Notes: generated by a model not told the origin, from the sequence alone. Counted from the stretch's first letter, positions 24,934-33,979 are shown. The stretch is DNA of 64,000 nucleotides from a virus (IMGVR_UViG_3300038722_000002:1-64000), one strand, 5' to 3'. A program made the numbers and translations.

Positions 24934-26646
24934 TTAAGAAGAAGGTATGAACTGTGCCTGCGACGATAGATAACCTCCAACAGCCTGAGCAGCTTCTTGT
25001 GAGTTACTTGCCTTAACAGTGATGGGAGCTTGTATATTGTTGATCACAGTTGTCTTATTGCTCGTTGTAGAGGCATTGTTAGATTGTTGAGTGGCTTTAT
25101 TAGCACCACCACTTGATGACAACCCTATCGCTGCTGAACCTGCAACACCTACAGCCGCCAAAGCCCAACCTAACGGGCCTGCTGCTGCGAGGAAAGACAA
25201 CATTGCCACCCTAGCTGCGAGGAACGCAGAACGTAACCCTGTCACCATTGTAGTAGCGAAGCCTGCTTTGGCTCCTATTCCCATCAACCCTGTAACTACA
25301 GACAATTGAGCAGCGGCAAATTTACCTAACCATAGAGTTGCGAGTAACGTGGTTATTAACCCCAACCCTCCTCCTGTAAACCCTAGTTTTTCTAATACAG
25401 GGTCAAGTATACCAACAAGTGTGAGGAACGCTTTGACTATCGCTCCGATAGTACCTACAACTAAAATCAACGGAGGAAGTAGTCCTTGGATTATCTGAGA
25501 CAAGGCGTTAAATAAATCTGTAACTACTGTATTACCACCTAACTTCTTAAAGAGAATAGCGATGTCCAAGAAGGAGTTCTGGAACCTAGACTGTTCGGCT
25601 CCGAGAGTTTTCATACCCTCTTCAAGTGCTCCACCAGCTCTCGCTGCTATCTTAAGTTGCTTGGCGAATTTAGGTAAGAAGTCCTTAGAACCAACCTCAC
25701 CTTTCTTCAACATTTTACCTAATTCATCAGTGGTGACACCCATAGCTTCGGCTGCGTTTACGAATGCACCGTAGAGTCTATCACCTAACTGACCACGTAA
25801 TTCTTCAGCCTGTACTGAACCTTTAGACGCTATCTGACTAAATGCTCGCATAACACCATCTGTGTCTTCCACAGATAGACCAAACGCAGTAGATGCCTCC
25901 ATAGCAGCACTAAAGACTTCTTTGATTTCATTAGCCTCAAATCCTGCTGCGCGCATCGACGTACCTATTTGTTGGAAACCTTTAGCTGACGCTAGAGCAT
26001 TCCTACCTAATTCATCCGACATATCCCTAACATACTGGAAATCTATCGCAGCTTGTTCAGCACTACCTGATGCAGCCAACATCGAAGCGTTAACACTATC
26101 TAACTTCTTAGACATGTTAAAGAACGAACGTCCAGCTTCAATGACAGCGAACACTGAGACATAACTTCTGGCTAGATTGTTAATCGAAGATGAGAGTCCT
26201 TTAGCAACCAACCCTTGTTCTTTAAACTTCTTAGTGAGTTGTGAAGTACTCTCCCTTGCTCTTACCATACCTCTTCGTAATTCTGCGAAGTGGTGGGGAG
26301 ATGTCGCCTTCTCCACTGCCGATTTAAGCTGATTAACTTTTGCAATTTGTGCCTGATATTCAGCAGTTGTCTTAGGGAGAGACGATTCAATCTTGCGTTG
26401 AATAACACCTATGTTTGTTAGTGTATTGTATCGCTTGGTCTCTAAAGTAGCTAGTTTCCTAACTTGTTGTTCTTCTTTACTTCCCCCTGTAGATTTAGGG
26501 CCAACAGGAGAGTTACCTCCTGCCCCCATTCCCATCCCATATTTCCCTAGTTTCTTCAGCCTACGTTCTATCTTATTGATAGCCTTTTCAGCTTTAGATG
26601 TATCTAGTCCGAGGTCTAACGTAAAGTCATTACTATTCTCAGCCAT
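24934..26646 (-). CDS. Tail tape measure protein
   Basis: The 570-aa protein starts with DLGLDTSKAEKAINKIERRL and contains the conserved tape-measure N-terminal domain (about residues 160-330: SVNASMLAASGSAEQAAIDF, ELRGQLGDRLYGAFVNAAEA, GKMLKKGEVGSKDFLPKFAK). Hydrophobic helices follow at about 385-415 and 480-505. It sets the length of the tail. By the usual rule of about 0.15 nm per residue the tail would be roughly 85 nm, short for a myovirus. Confidence 0.9.
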   Translation of the reverse strand: MAENSNDFTLDLGLDTSKAEKAINKIERRLKKLGKYGMGMGAGGNSPVGPKSTGGSKEEQQVRKLATLETKRYNTLTNIGVIQRKIESSLPKTTAEYQAQIAKVNQLKSAVEKATSPHHFAELRRGMVRARESTSQLTKKFKEQGLVAKGLSSSINNLARSYVSVFAVIEAGRSFFNMSKKLDSVNASMLAASGSAEQAAIDFQYVRDMSDELGRNALASAKGFQQIGTSMRAAGFEANEIKEVFSAAMEASTAFGLSVEDTDGVMRAFSQIASKGSVQAEELRGQLGDRLYGAFVNAAEAMGVTTDELGKMLKKGEVGSKDFLPKFAKQLKIAARAGGALEEGMKTLGAEQSRFQNSFLDIAILFKKLGGNTVVTDLFNALSQIIQGLLPPLILVVGTIGAIVKAFLTLVGILDPVLEKLGFTGGGLGLITTLLATLWLGKFAAAQLSVVTGLMGIGAKAGFATTMVTGLRSAFLAARVAMLSFLAAAGPLGWALAAVGVAGSAAIGLSSSGGANKATQQSNNASTTSNKTTVINNIQAPITVKASNSQEAAQAVGGYLSSQAQFIPSS

Positions 26647-26647
26647 T

Positions 26648-26941
26648 CTATGCCCCAGATGTAAGCTGTTTTAATTTATCATCCATATTACGTGCAACAT
26701 CTATAGCTTCTAATGCGTCTACGTAAGACTTAATTGCCATAACTCCTTCAAAGGAGTAATCGTACATTAATGCTTGCATATTCTTCTCAGGACAATGAGG
26801 AGAGGATATTAAGTTTAAGAAGAACCAATCAAAACTACCTAGAGGACATTTCTGTTCTATTAAGCTTTTTGTTCTAAGGACGTGGTGTCCTGTGTCTCCG
26901 TCTCCATAGTCGAGTGACCCAGAGTACGGAGATTCAAACCC
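26648..26941 (-). CDS. Tail assembly chaperone extension (T part), made by -1 frameshift
   Basis: This frame lies -1 relative to the upstream chaperone gene and has no ribosome binding site at its own ATG (26956), which lies inside that gene. It is most likely read only after a -1 slip at the heptamer 26935-26941, giving a fusion of about 236 residues when the upstream TTG start (27357) is used. The extension (FESPYSGSLDYGDGDTGHHV, then SFDWFFLNLISSPHC) resembles the T-type tails of G/GT chaperone pairs that coat the tape measure, and the tape measure gene follows 2 bases later. Confidence 0.7.
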   Translation of the reverse strand, partial: GFESPYSGSLDYGDGDTGHHVLRTKSLIEQKCPLGSFDWFFLNLISSPHCPEKNMQALMYDYSFEGVMAIKSYVDALEAIDVARNMDDKLKQLTSGA

Positions 26942-27357
26942 TTGTCCTTGAGCCACTTCGTAAAAGACTTCTGGTATGTCTCTTGAAGGACAAACACCAA
27001 CACCTCAATAAACTCATCAAACTCACGAAAATCTTCTGTTAAGTTTACAGGCTCACCATCTAATGTAGCTGTCTCGAATAACGAATTGATGATCTCAGGT
27101 AAGTCTTCTTCTTTAATTCGATTACACAAAAGTACAACTGCTTCTGTGATAACCATTTTATCTTCAAAGCTGGTTTCTGGGTCATTATCAAACACAGATG
27201 CGATAGTTGGCCCCACAATTGAGATCAACTTAGAGAAGGACATTAACGTAGGTAACGCTCCCATTTTACGGAACTTAAACTCTACCTCTTTTCCTTCTTC
27301 ACCGATATACATTTTACGATAACCACGGCGGTATTCTACTGCTTCTTCTTTACTCAA
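26860..27357 (-). CDS. Tail assembly chaperone (G part)
   Basis: The protein (165 aa from the TTG at 27357) has KMGALPTLMSFSKLISIVGP and VVLLCNRIKEEDLPEIINSL, a helical pattern common to such chaperones. The TTG start is preferred because GGAG lies 8 bases upstream; the longer ATG start at 27402 lies inside a terminator hairpin. It sits between tail tube and tape measure genes, the standard place. A fraction of ribosomes shift into the T frame at 26935-26941. Confidence 0.75.
   Translation of the reverse strand: MSKEEAVEYRRGYRKMYIGEEGKEVEFKFRKMGALPTLMSFSKLISIVGPTIASVFDNDPETSFEDKMVITEAVVLLCNRIKEEDLPEIINSLFETATLDGEPVNLTEDFREFDEFIEVLVFVLQETYQKSFTKWLKDKGLNLRTLGHSTMETETQDTTSLEQKA
26935..26941 (-). 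other. Programmed -1 ribosomal frameshift site (GGGTTTG)
   Basis: Read on the minus strand the bases are G GGT TTG in the zero frame, a perfect X XXY YYZ heptamer. Slipping back one base pairs GGG and TTT and enters the overlapping frame. It is in the last 26 codons of the upstream gene, as in lambda G/GT (GGGAAAG). A second, weaker candidate is CAAAAAG at 26865-26871, two codons before the zero-frame stop. Confidence 0.65.
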
Positions 27358-27371
27358 AATCTTGTCTCCTG

Positions 27372-27406
27372 AAACAAAAATGGAGGACAGGTCATAGCCC
27401 ATCCTC
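27372..27406 (-). terminator. Terminator or attenuator after the tail tube gene
   Basis: Read on the minus strand, GAGGA at 27402-27406 pairs with TCCTC at 27383-27387 around a loop that may pair further, followed by ATTTTTGTTT at 27372-27381. It would lower expression of the chaperone and tape genes relative to sheath and tube. Confidence 0.55.
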
Positions 27407-27421
27407 TCAATTATATTTTAA

Positions 27422-27940
27422 TTAAAAGCTAGGTAAGCCTATCTGATCTAAGATCGTTGATACGGCAGAACTAACCTGTGCTAGAGCTGTAGCATCCTCG
27501 CTACTGAACTCATCAACACCAAGGAACGGCATATAATCAACGTGGAAAACCCATACTCGTGTACTACCAGTGGCAGAGCTACCCAAGCCTTGTTCTGGTG
27601 TTACTTTAATTGAACACTTCTTAGCGAGACACACAATAGAACCTGAAGGGTCTGCCACAGCCATAGAGAACTCAGCTAAGATGCCTGATGCGTCCTGTGC
27701 CTGTAGAATTGCAGATAACACTTTATGTGTCTGTGAGTTCTGTTGCAACGAGAGTGTCGCCAAACCTGTTTTATCAGGGATGATAGACTTAGCAATGTCG
27801 CTTGTGTGTGCGCCAACTTCAACGTCCAACACATCTGAGTTACGTTGCAGAGTAATGAAGTTATCAGGAGCTAATCCTGTTACATTCTGTCCAGCAATCG
27901 CAATCGAAACATTATTGGAGCTATATGTACTTAAAGCCAT
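27422..27940 (-). CDS. Tail tube protein
   Basis: The 172-aa protein has MALSTYSSNNVSIAIAGQNV, ITLQRNSDVLDVEVGAHTSD and TLSLQQNSQTHKVLSAILQA, matching the DUF3277-type tail tube family; the beta-barrel subunits stack into the inner tube of a contractile tail. It follows the sheath gene and precedes a terminator. Confidence 0.8.
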   Translation of the reverse strand: MALSTYSSNNVSIAIAGQNVTGLAPDNFITLQRNSDVLDVEVGAHTSDIAKSIIPDKTGLATLSLQQNSQTHKVLSAILQAQDASGILAEFSMAVADPSGSIVCLAKKCSIKVTPEQGLGSSATGSTRVWVFHVDYMPFLGVDEFSSEDATALAQVSSAVSTILDQIGLPSF

Positions 27941-27971
27941 TTTATTTATATACCTTTATATTGTGTTACGA

Positions 27972-29330
27972 TTAAGCGTCTGGAGCGTCAAGAGTTAGAC
28001 GACCACTTGTAACAACCGATTCGATTGCACCAGCAAGATAACCTGTGAACTCGATGTACAGAATACGAGATGCTTTAGTAGCAAACGCAATCTCATTTGA
28101 GTCAGGAGCTTTGATAATGTAAGGCTTATCAGCTTGTAGAATATTAGGAGAACCTTCCACTGTTACATACTGATCTAATGTGTTCTGCAACACGCTAACC
28201 ATCTCATTGATACCTACGCGGTCGTAGGAAACTTTCAAAGAATTGATTAGTTTATTCTGATACGCTTCGGTGATACGAGCTTCTAGGAAATCCTTAGAGC
28301 GAATCACATCAATGTATTCACCGCCAGCAGTCTTACATACACGAGTGATGGTCATACCACCAACATCTTCAGTGTAAGTTGCGTTACGGTCAGCTACATA
28401 ACCTTTCTGCGTAGTACTCAGGCTCTTACCTGTTGCAGGATCTTTAGCGTCTGTGAAACCAACAACACGTTGGTTAGCCCAAGTGATTGTACCTGCCTGA
28501 TATGGAGCACCTTTGGCAACAAAACCACACTCAAACAATGCATCGTTGTCGTGATAGAATGCACCAGCCGTTTGAATATAACCAAGGTCTTGTAGTTTAG
28601 CTAGAGTGTCTGTCGCTTCAATAGGGTCTGAGATTGCTGTAAGAGCATCGGCTTCTTGTACGGCAACAAAGTATAACTTCTTACGGGCTTCAACATCAGC
28701 CGCCATGTCAAGAATGAACTCTTGAGTTTTGTCGTGTGCTGTAACCAAATAGAAGTCGTTGTTCTCTTCTGTGATCTCTTGCATTACGGTGGCGGCATTC
28801 TCTGTCGCAGTAACAACAACAGGAATATTCTCACTTACATTACTAACAACATAGTCATCTGTAGCTGTAGCAGGAGCCACTGAGAAGCTACCTGTGTCGT
28901 CAGAGATCAATACACCAGTAACACTGCCTAATGCGGCTACAAGAGCCGTAGCAAGCTCTGCTGACGTTTCTGTACCAGTTGCAGTGATAACTTCAGCATC
29001 TACTTTAACGAGGTCTGTGCCTGTGATAGAGATGGTGTAGGTTTGTCCGATTGCTGTAGCAGCATCAGGAGTATATGAAGCGGTATCAACCTTGCGGCGA
29101 CCAATCATTACTGTTGCAGGTTGTGGGTTCTGTCCGAACATCGCTTCGACAGCGGTACGTTCTGGACTACCTACAGGTAGATCGCCTTGTGCGCCTTCTA
29201 AGTCCACATACGAACGTACACGTTCAGGGAAATGACGGTGAGCGCCGATGAAAATAGGGATACCAAAACCAGCTTGTTTTACAGCTTGGGTTTGGAGAGT
29301 AATTGTTGTTCGTGCTAGAGGGGTATACAT
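27972..29330 (-). CDS. Tail sheath protein
   Basis: The 452-aa protein has FGIPIFIGAHRHFPERVRSY near the start and a sheath-like C-terminal part (KSLSTTQKGYVADRNATYTE, GEYIDVIRSKDFLEARITEA, VSYDRVGINEMVSVLQNTLD). This fits DUF3383-type sheath proteins, which contract to drive the tube into the host. It makes the phage a myovirus. The gene upstream is a homing endonuclease. Confidence 0.85.
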   Translation of the reverse strand: MYTPLARTTITLQTQAVKQAGFGIPIFIGAHRHFPERVRSYVDLEGAQGDLPVGSPERTAVEAMFGQNPQPATVMIGRRKVDTASYTPDAATAIGQTYTISITGTDLVKVDAEVITATGTETSAELATALVAALGSVTGVLISDDTGSFSVAPATATDDYVVSNVSENIPVVVTATENAATVMQEITEENNDFYLVTAHDKTQEFILDMAADVEARKKLYFVAVQEADALTAISDPIEATDTLAKLQDLGYIQTAGAFYHDNDALFECGFVAKGAPYQAGTITWANQRVVGFTDAKDPATGKSLSTTQKGYVADRNATYTEDVGGMTITRVCKTAGGEYIDVIRSKDFLEARITEAYQNKLINSLKVSYDRVGINEMVSVLQNTLDQYVTVEGSPNILQADKPYIIKAPDSNEIAFATKASRILYIEFTGYLAGAIESVVTSGRLTLDAPDA

Positions 29331-29347
29331 TTCTGGTGTATTCTCCG

Positions 29348-30307
29348 TTAGTTAAATAGCATATTGATAAATAAATTTAAATCTTCTTCTTTGAATGTTT
29401 CCGTAAACCCATCTGGAAACACCTCCTTGCTCACGTAAGAACCTATCCGTTTCTTAATGTAAGACTCTTTAGTGCTGCACTCAGATCCTCTTGGAAAATA
29501 CAAAGTCATAAGTAATTCACTATTTCCAGAAAAACTCTTCAGTTGATGTTCAATCCTGTCCTTAGGTTGATTATTGGTGATTCCATACTTATAAAATACA
29601 TCACCTTCATTCGGGGATAATCTATGAAGGTAGAGATGTGCGGGTTCTTCTGGTCTAAACCCTCTTTTACTGCAAGATGAACATCTTTGTTTTTCTTTAT
29701 TTCTAAGATGATGTAACAATTCGGTGGTTATCTCACCACAGTGTTCGTGCTTAGATTCCACGACCACGCGGTTAGTATCATTGCGCCAATAAGATATGAG
29801 AGTCCTGTCTTTGCTTTCCAACACCTCAATGATTTGCGACTCAGTGTAAGTCCCTATATATCCCGAGCATTCCGTACATCCAGAGGAACCACTAAGTATG
29901 TTACCTACGTTAGCTGATATTCGATGTCCTTGTGGACACCTTAAACGCCACTTACTAGAAGTCGGTGTCGTCTTAGGTGCCTCTATAACCTGAAACCCTT
30001 TCTGTGCTAACCTGTCAGTTAATTGTTTTGTTTTGAATTTTGCACAACCACAAGACTTAGTATTACCTGAAGTTAACGATCTACTCATTACTACAAAATA
30101 ATTTCCAGCACACAATCCCTGACATCTAACTAGAACGTAATTACGCTTATCACGTCTTGATCTTCCTTCAGAAGATATGACATCCAGTGTCCCGTATCGC
30201 AAACCCTGTACATCATTTTGCTTCTTGGATATATCTAGATTGTAATAGGATGAGTAATAATTCCTCGCCTCTTCCTCCGTAGAAAAGCATTCTCTTCTAG
30301 CCTTCAT
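29348..30307 (-). CDS. GIY-YIG-type homing endonuclease
   Basis: The 319-aa protein has an N-terminal zinc-finger-like segment (YGTLDVISSEGRSRRDKRNY, SLTSGNTKSCGC, residues 38-88), a second zinc finger (RCPQGHRISANVG, CTEC), a third C-x2-C (about 209-212), and a GIY-YIG-like nuclease near the C-terminal end (HLYLHRL and VFYKYGITNNQPKDRIEHQ, residues about 224-255). It belongs to the group of free-standing mobile endonucleases. It is inserted between the neck and sheath genes of the late operon. The neighbours are intact. Confidence 0.75.
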   Translation of the reverse strand: MKARRECFSTEEEARNYYSSYYNLDISKKQNDVQGLRYGTLDVISSEGRSRRDKRNYVLVRCQGLCAGNYFVVMSRSLTSGNTKSCGCAKFKTKQLTDRLAQKGFQVIEAPKTTPTSSKWRLRCPQGHRISANVGNILSGSSGCTECSGYIGTYTESQIIEVLESKDRTLISYWRNDTNRVVVESKHEHCGEITTELLHHLRNKEKQRCSSCSKRGFRPEEPAHLYLHRLSPNEGDVFYKYGITNNQPKDRIEHQLKSFSGNSELLMTLYFPRGSECSTKESYIKKRIGSYVSKEVFPDGFTETFKEEDLNLFINMLFN

Positions 30308-30321
30308 GCTTTTATTATCCT

Positions 30322-30900
30322 CTAAGGAGTTGTTACAACTATATCAATGGGAATAGGATTAGGGTCATCCTCCCCTTCTTTCAATTCACCATCTATATCT
30401 ACGGTATCAATGAAGCCATCTGACTCCACATCCACGTAACGGTCATTTACATTAACCACTAAGCTGAATGAACTTGATTCTACCCATTTATCAGCCAACT
30501 TCTGAGGGAGGCTGATAACAGGGTTTGTATTAACTATTAAAACTTCTACTTCTGTTTCAATAGAATTTCTTACACGTTCTAATCTGAAATACGTTTCTAA
30601 GTCGTGTGCTATCTTTACAGCATCGTTGTATCCATACACAGTATAATTAAGCAGAAGCTCATAATGTGTTTCGTACATCTTGTTGCCGTTTAGGTCTATT
30701 CCTTCATTGAACAACCAACCTGCTTCCTGACGTGTCTGTAATAAATCTAAGACCACGTAAGGGTAATCTGGTTTAGCAGGTTTCTGCCTTGCTCGTATGA
30801 CCGAAGGATGTGTCCCATCGATGAGAGATAGTTGATCTCCTACCCCGTCTGCTGCCACACGAATAAACTTACCAAGGATTGCATCGTAATCTATTGCCAC
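30322..30900 (-). CDS. Neck / tail terminator protein
   Basis: The 192-aa protein has VIRARQKPAKPDYPYVVLDL and VYGYNDAVKIAHDLETYFRL, a pattern seen in tail terminator and completion proteins of myoviruses, encoded just before the sheath. The long acidic C-terminal end is unusual. It shares its first base with the end of the previous gene. Confidence 0.65.
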   Translation of the reverse strand: MAIDYDAILGKFIRVAADGVGDQLSLIDGTHPSVIRARQKPAKPDYPYVVLDLLQTRQEAGWLFNEGIDLNGNKMYETHYELLLNYTVYGYNDAVKIAHDLETYFRLERVRNSIETEVEVLIVNTNPVISLPQKLADKWVESSSFSLVVNVNDRYVDVESDGFIDTVDIDGELKEGEDDPNPIPIDIVVTTP

Positions 30901-31286
30901 TACACAACCTCCTGATCTCGTCTAATGAAGATGGCTTTGACGTTATCCGTAATTAGTCCATATCCACCCCAATACTCAACGTAAAAACACTCATAGACTC
31001 TTCCACGGTACTCTGTGGTATCAGCCCTTCCCTTACCGAACTGATCGGCAGTCTGTAGGATGTTAGCCTCATCTGTGTATATAACGATTGTATCGTTGGA
31101 CGTTACACCTTCAGGAAGTTCTATCTGATTCTTACCGTTCCTAAAAGGTTGAACACTACATTTAATATCAAAGGTCGTTCCCACAACTTCAACTGAATAC
31201 TGACCAGTATTAGGGTCGTACTGTGAGTCACTTGAATCGTATCGTGTGATAGTCTGTGTGTGTGTTTGCATTAACAATAATGACAT
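30900..31286 (-). CDS. Head-tail connector / head closure protein
   Basis: The 128-aa protein (RYDSSDSQYDPNTGQYSVEV, FDIKCSVQPFRNGKNQIEL, EYRGRVYECFYVEYWGGYGL) is beta-rich like head-completion proteins that close the portal after packaging. The ATG overlaps the previous stop. The call rests on fold-like pattern and position. Confidence 0.6.
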   Translation of the reverse strand: MSLLLMQTHTQTITRYDSSDSQYDPNTGQYSVEVVGTTFDIKCSVQPFRNGKNQIELPEGVTSNDTIVIYTDEANILQTADQFGKGRADTTEYRGRVYECFYVEYWGGYGLITDNVKAIFIRRDQEVV

Positions 31287-31780
31287 TAAGGTTTCACCAC
31301 ATTATCTACACTTGTTTTATATGCGTAAGCTGCTTTCAATGCACCTGTATCTTCAAGAGGAGCATCAAACCCCTTCTCTTTGATTGTACTTCTGGCGTTA
31401 GGAGTTAAGGCTGAACTATTACCGAACAACTCTTTACCACTATCTCTCACTGCCTGCCCTATCTTATCCAAGAACATTCCCATAGCTCCCACACGTTGTT
31501 GACTCTGTTTCCAGTTGACCAACTCTTTACGTACATCCAATGTATTGATTGAACGCTTGGCGTTGTGAGCAACGATGGTATTAACTGGACGGGGTGGAAT
31601 GTTTCTTTCAGGGTTTCCGAAGTGGTGATAAGCTAATAATTCAGGGAAGCTCATACCACTGTAGTGTGTACCTTGTGACGCAAAACAGCCTACTTCTACT
31701 TTCTGTTCATCTAACTGCTTAAGATCGTTAAGAAGTTGCTGTAACTTCTGACTTCTCTTTTTTAGGCTTACTTTTAACAT
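31286..31780 (-). CDS. Tail completion / virion morphogenesis protein
   Basis: The 164-aa protein has VEVGCFASQGTHYSGMSFPE, LAYHHFGNPERNIPPRPVN and FLDKIGQAVRDSGKELF, which is the pattern of Mu gpG/HK97 gp10-like tail completion proteins. Its start lies within the end of a possible small basic gene. It precedes the head-closure gene. Confidence 0.7.
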   Translation of the reverse strand: MLKVSLKKRSQKLQQLLNDLKQLDEQKVEVGCFASQGTHYSGMSFPELLAYHHFGNPERNIPPRPVNTIVAHNAKRSINTLDVRKELVNWKQSQQRVGAMGMFLDKIGQAVRDSGKELFGNSSALTPNARSTIKEKGFDAPLEDTGALKAAYAYKTSVDNVVKP

Positions 31781-31862
31781 TACGTTTAGCCTTTGGTTTT
31801 ACTTTACTTTCTTCTTGCTCCAAGACAACTCCGTCTTTGGATACTTTACGTTTGATAATCAA
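31728..31862 (-). CDS. Small lysine-rich protein, 44 aa, TTG start
   Basis: A TTG at 31862, overlapping the stop of the previous gene, has GGAG 7 bases upstream and opens a frame to TAA at 31728-31730. The product (MIIKRKVSKDGVVLEQEESK, then a lysine-rich tail) is basic. Its last 53 bases overlap the start of the tail completion gene in another frame. Both the good site and its coding-like sequence argue that it is real. Confidence 0.45.
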   Translation of the reverse strand: MIIKRKVSKDGVVLEQEESKVKPKAKRNVKSKPKKEKSEVTATS

Positions 31863-32272
31863 TATTCATCTCCGCAGCAAGGGTTAATATCAGGAGGACA
31901 AGAAGTTGTAATCTTAATACCACCTTTAGCCTTCAATCCGTAATATCCAAAGATAGGACAAATATCACGTAATGAATCTATGTAGTCATCCCACCCTTGT
32001 TTAGCTGAACTACCATCGAAGTACGATACTTCAACTTCATCGGTGCGTTGTTTTTGGATACCACCTGTTGCTGCGCCTACATTAGCAGCATTTACACCAG
32101 CAAGACTTCGTAATGATTTACAAAGCACTTCTGCGTAATTAGAGTCATCGTCACCTACGTCAGCAATAATGTACTCATTAATATTTAACATCTGTGCGTC
32201 GGATAAACTATTACTTGGCGGGAGCCAGAGTTTATCGTCAGCTAATAGTTTATCTCTATCTATTGCTGCCAT
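31859..32272 (-). CDS. Head-tail adaptor protein
   Basis: The 137-aa protein has LPPSNSLSDAQMLNINEYII and ENYAEVLCKSLRSLAG-type helices (here NYAEVLCKSLRSLAGVNAAN), then EVEVSYFDGSSAKQGWDDYI, the pattern of Gp6-like head-tail adaptors. Its C-terminal end has a cluster of cysteines (SCPPDINPCCGDEY), unusual for the family. It is the first neck gene after the major capsid gene. Confidence 0.65.
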   Translation of the reverse strand: MAAIDRDKLLADDKLWLPPSNSLSDAQMLNINEYIIADVGDDDSNYAEVLCKSLRSLAGVNAANVGAATGGIQKQRTDEVEVSYFDGSSAKQGWDDYIDSLRDICPIFGYYGLKAKGGIKITTSCPPDINPCCGDEY

Positions 32273-32327
32273 TTATGTTTTACCTAATGTTATCCTTTAT
32301 TATTAACGTCTAAGTTATCCACCTAAA

Positions 32328-32360
32328 AGTTAATAATAAAGGAGCTGCGTTAACAGCTCC
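32328..32360 (-). terminator. Candidate terminator after the major capsid gene
   Basis: GGAGCTG at 32341-32347 pairs with CAGCTCC at 32354-32360; on the minus strand the stem is followed by TTTATTATTAAC. It lies just after the capsid stop (32374) and would give more capsid than neck transcript. The T run is broken, so termination may be partial. Confidence 0.55.
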
Positions 32361-32373
32361 TAAACAACTAATA

Positions 32374-33477
32374 TTAGTCTGAGGTAGTCAGAGCAATAAT
32401 TAGTTTAGGGTTGATGTTCATAAAGAGCTTATTAGACTCTTGTGCAACATGAACACCAGTACGGTTAGAGACTTTACTCTGAGTGTACATAGGCAATGCA
32501 GTGGTGTTTACATTCTCACGGTCTTGAGCAGGAGCAAAAGCACGTTTAAACAATACATCACAACCTACAGGTACAACGTAAGCATCTGCGTCTGCAATCA
32601 ACTTAGTGCCTTTGATTGAGGCGGTGTAACGGATGTAACGGAAACCGTCATGTGAATCGAAGTATTGATACTGGAAGATACCAGAACCGCTACCGAAGTT
32701 GTCACGCGGAACTTCCATAGATGCTAGATCCAATGGGCCACGAATGTCACGTGCCAAGCCTTCTTGCTTCTCAATATCGAAACGAGAATTATAGAAGTCT
32801 TTACCACACAAGATAACAGGACGGGTCATAGAACCACCTACGTTATCCAACTCTTCGTGTAGCTGGTCGTAGATTGCCGCGAACTCACTAATGTGATCGT
32901 TAGCTGAACCCAAAGTCATATCGATCTTAGCGGGACGAGTTGTACCGTAGATGTCATTGTAGTAGTCGTAAGTTGCGTTAGGGCCACCAGCTTCATAGTT
33001 AGTGTCACCAGTAAGCAAACTAGCGAAACCTAGCTCGTCATCCAAGTCCCAAGCCTTACGAGATTTCTTCAACATCTGAGCAATTACATACTCTTCTGTC
33101 ATCAATTCGTTTGTGCCAGCCTGACGCTTGTTTGCGTAATCTTTAGGAGCTACATTGTAGCTAAGACCACGTGAACCTACGGTGTAGATCAACTGGCGAC
33201 CTTTGTCTTTACTTAGACGATCACCATAGGCTTCAAAAGTTTTACCGTTAGGAAGCTGTAGAGTTTCCTGTAGGTCATCATACTTGATGGTGTTGGTTTC
33301 TAGGTAAACGTCATCAGTTGAGTTACCGAACAAGGCAGTCAACAGCATAGGTTTAGATTCGAAACGCTCAACTACACTTAGTTCAACATTCTCCATCTCG
33401 AAAGCATTATCAAGAGAAGCCGACAGTGCTTTGTTCATACCAGCTAGGGATTGTTCTTCATTAATCTTAATAGTCAT
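32374..33477 (-). CDS. Major capsid protein (lambda gpE-like)
   Basis: The 367-aa protein has FESKPMLLTALFGNSTDDVY, KDYANKRQAGTNELMTEEYV and the C-terminal AYVVPVGCDVLFKRAFAPAQ, which matches the major capsid protein E family (HK97 fold). It has a decoration-type gene and a scaffold gene upstream and a terminator downstream, the standard layout for a highly expressed capsid protein. Confidence 0.88.
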   Translation of the reverse strand: MTIKINEEQSLAGMNKALSASLDNAFEMENVELSVVERFESKPMLLTALFGNSTDDVYLETNTIKYDDLQETLQLPNGKTFEAYGDRLSKDKGRQLIYTVGSRGLSYNVAPKDYANKRQAGTNELMTEEYVIAQMLKKSRKAWDLDDELGFASLLTGDTNYEAGGPNATYDYYNDIYGTTRPAKIDMTLGSANDHISEFAAIYDQLHEELDNVGGSMTRPVILCGKDFYNSRFDIEKQEGLARDIRGPLDLASMEVPRDNFGSGSGIFQYQYFDSHDGFRYIRYTASIKGTKLIADADAYVVPVGCDVLFKRAFAPAQDRENVNTTALPMYTQSKVSNRTGVHVAQESNKLFMNINPKLIIALTTSD

Positions 33478-33496
33478 TTTATTATTAAATCCTTAT

Positions 33497-33979
33497 TTAC
33501 AGGTAAGAGGCTTCAGCAGCTACGGCATCAGCGGTAGTGGTGATACGTTGTTCTTCAAGCTGAGTCAAGAACAGAGCTTGTGCAGGTGCAGCGGCGCTAC
33601 CCCAAACCATACCCTCATTTTTAATGATTGCATCACCACGATATAGAACAGTCATGGTTACGTCACCAGCAGAAAGATCAGTATCGGCTTTATTGAAACC
33701 TAGACCATTGGCTGTACCAACTACGATAGCGATAGCAGCATCACCTTTCAGTGGTGAAGTACCAGTAGCCATAGCAGCACCGATATCTTGTGCAACGTAA
33801 ACCTCGAAACGAGAGTTCGCATTAGACCAGATAACAGGAACACCGATTGCTGGGATAGTTGCACTACCACCTACTGTTACAGATGCGTAGTTGAAATTAG
33901 TTTTAGTGTCTTCTTCAAAAGACATCACGCCAGCAATTAGGTCTGACAAGTAAGCGCGTTCAGTAGCGTTAACAGGCAT
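33497..33979 (-). CDS. Head decoration / stabilisation protein
   Basis: The 160-aa protein ends with YRGDAIIKNEGMVWGSAAAP and AQALFLTQLEEQRI, typical of phage head decoration proteins that sit on the capsid surface. It has an alanine-rich composition and precedes the major capsid gene, the usual place. Confidence 0.75.
   Translation of the reverse strand: MPVNATERAYLSDLIAGVMSFEEDTKTNFNYASVTVGGSATIPAIGVPVIWSNANSRFEVYVAQDIGAAMATGTSPLKGDAAIAIVVGTANGLGFNKADTDLSAGDVTMTVLYRGDAIIKNEGMVWGSAAAPAQALFLTQLEEQRITTTADAVAAEASYL

Noticed and set aside
26956-26956. ATG at 26956 as an independent start of the T-type chaperone
   Set aside because: It lies in the upstream gene without a ribosome binding site, and a perfect slippery heptamer immediately follows; frameshifting explains it better.
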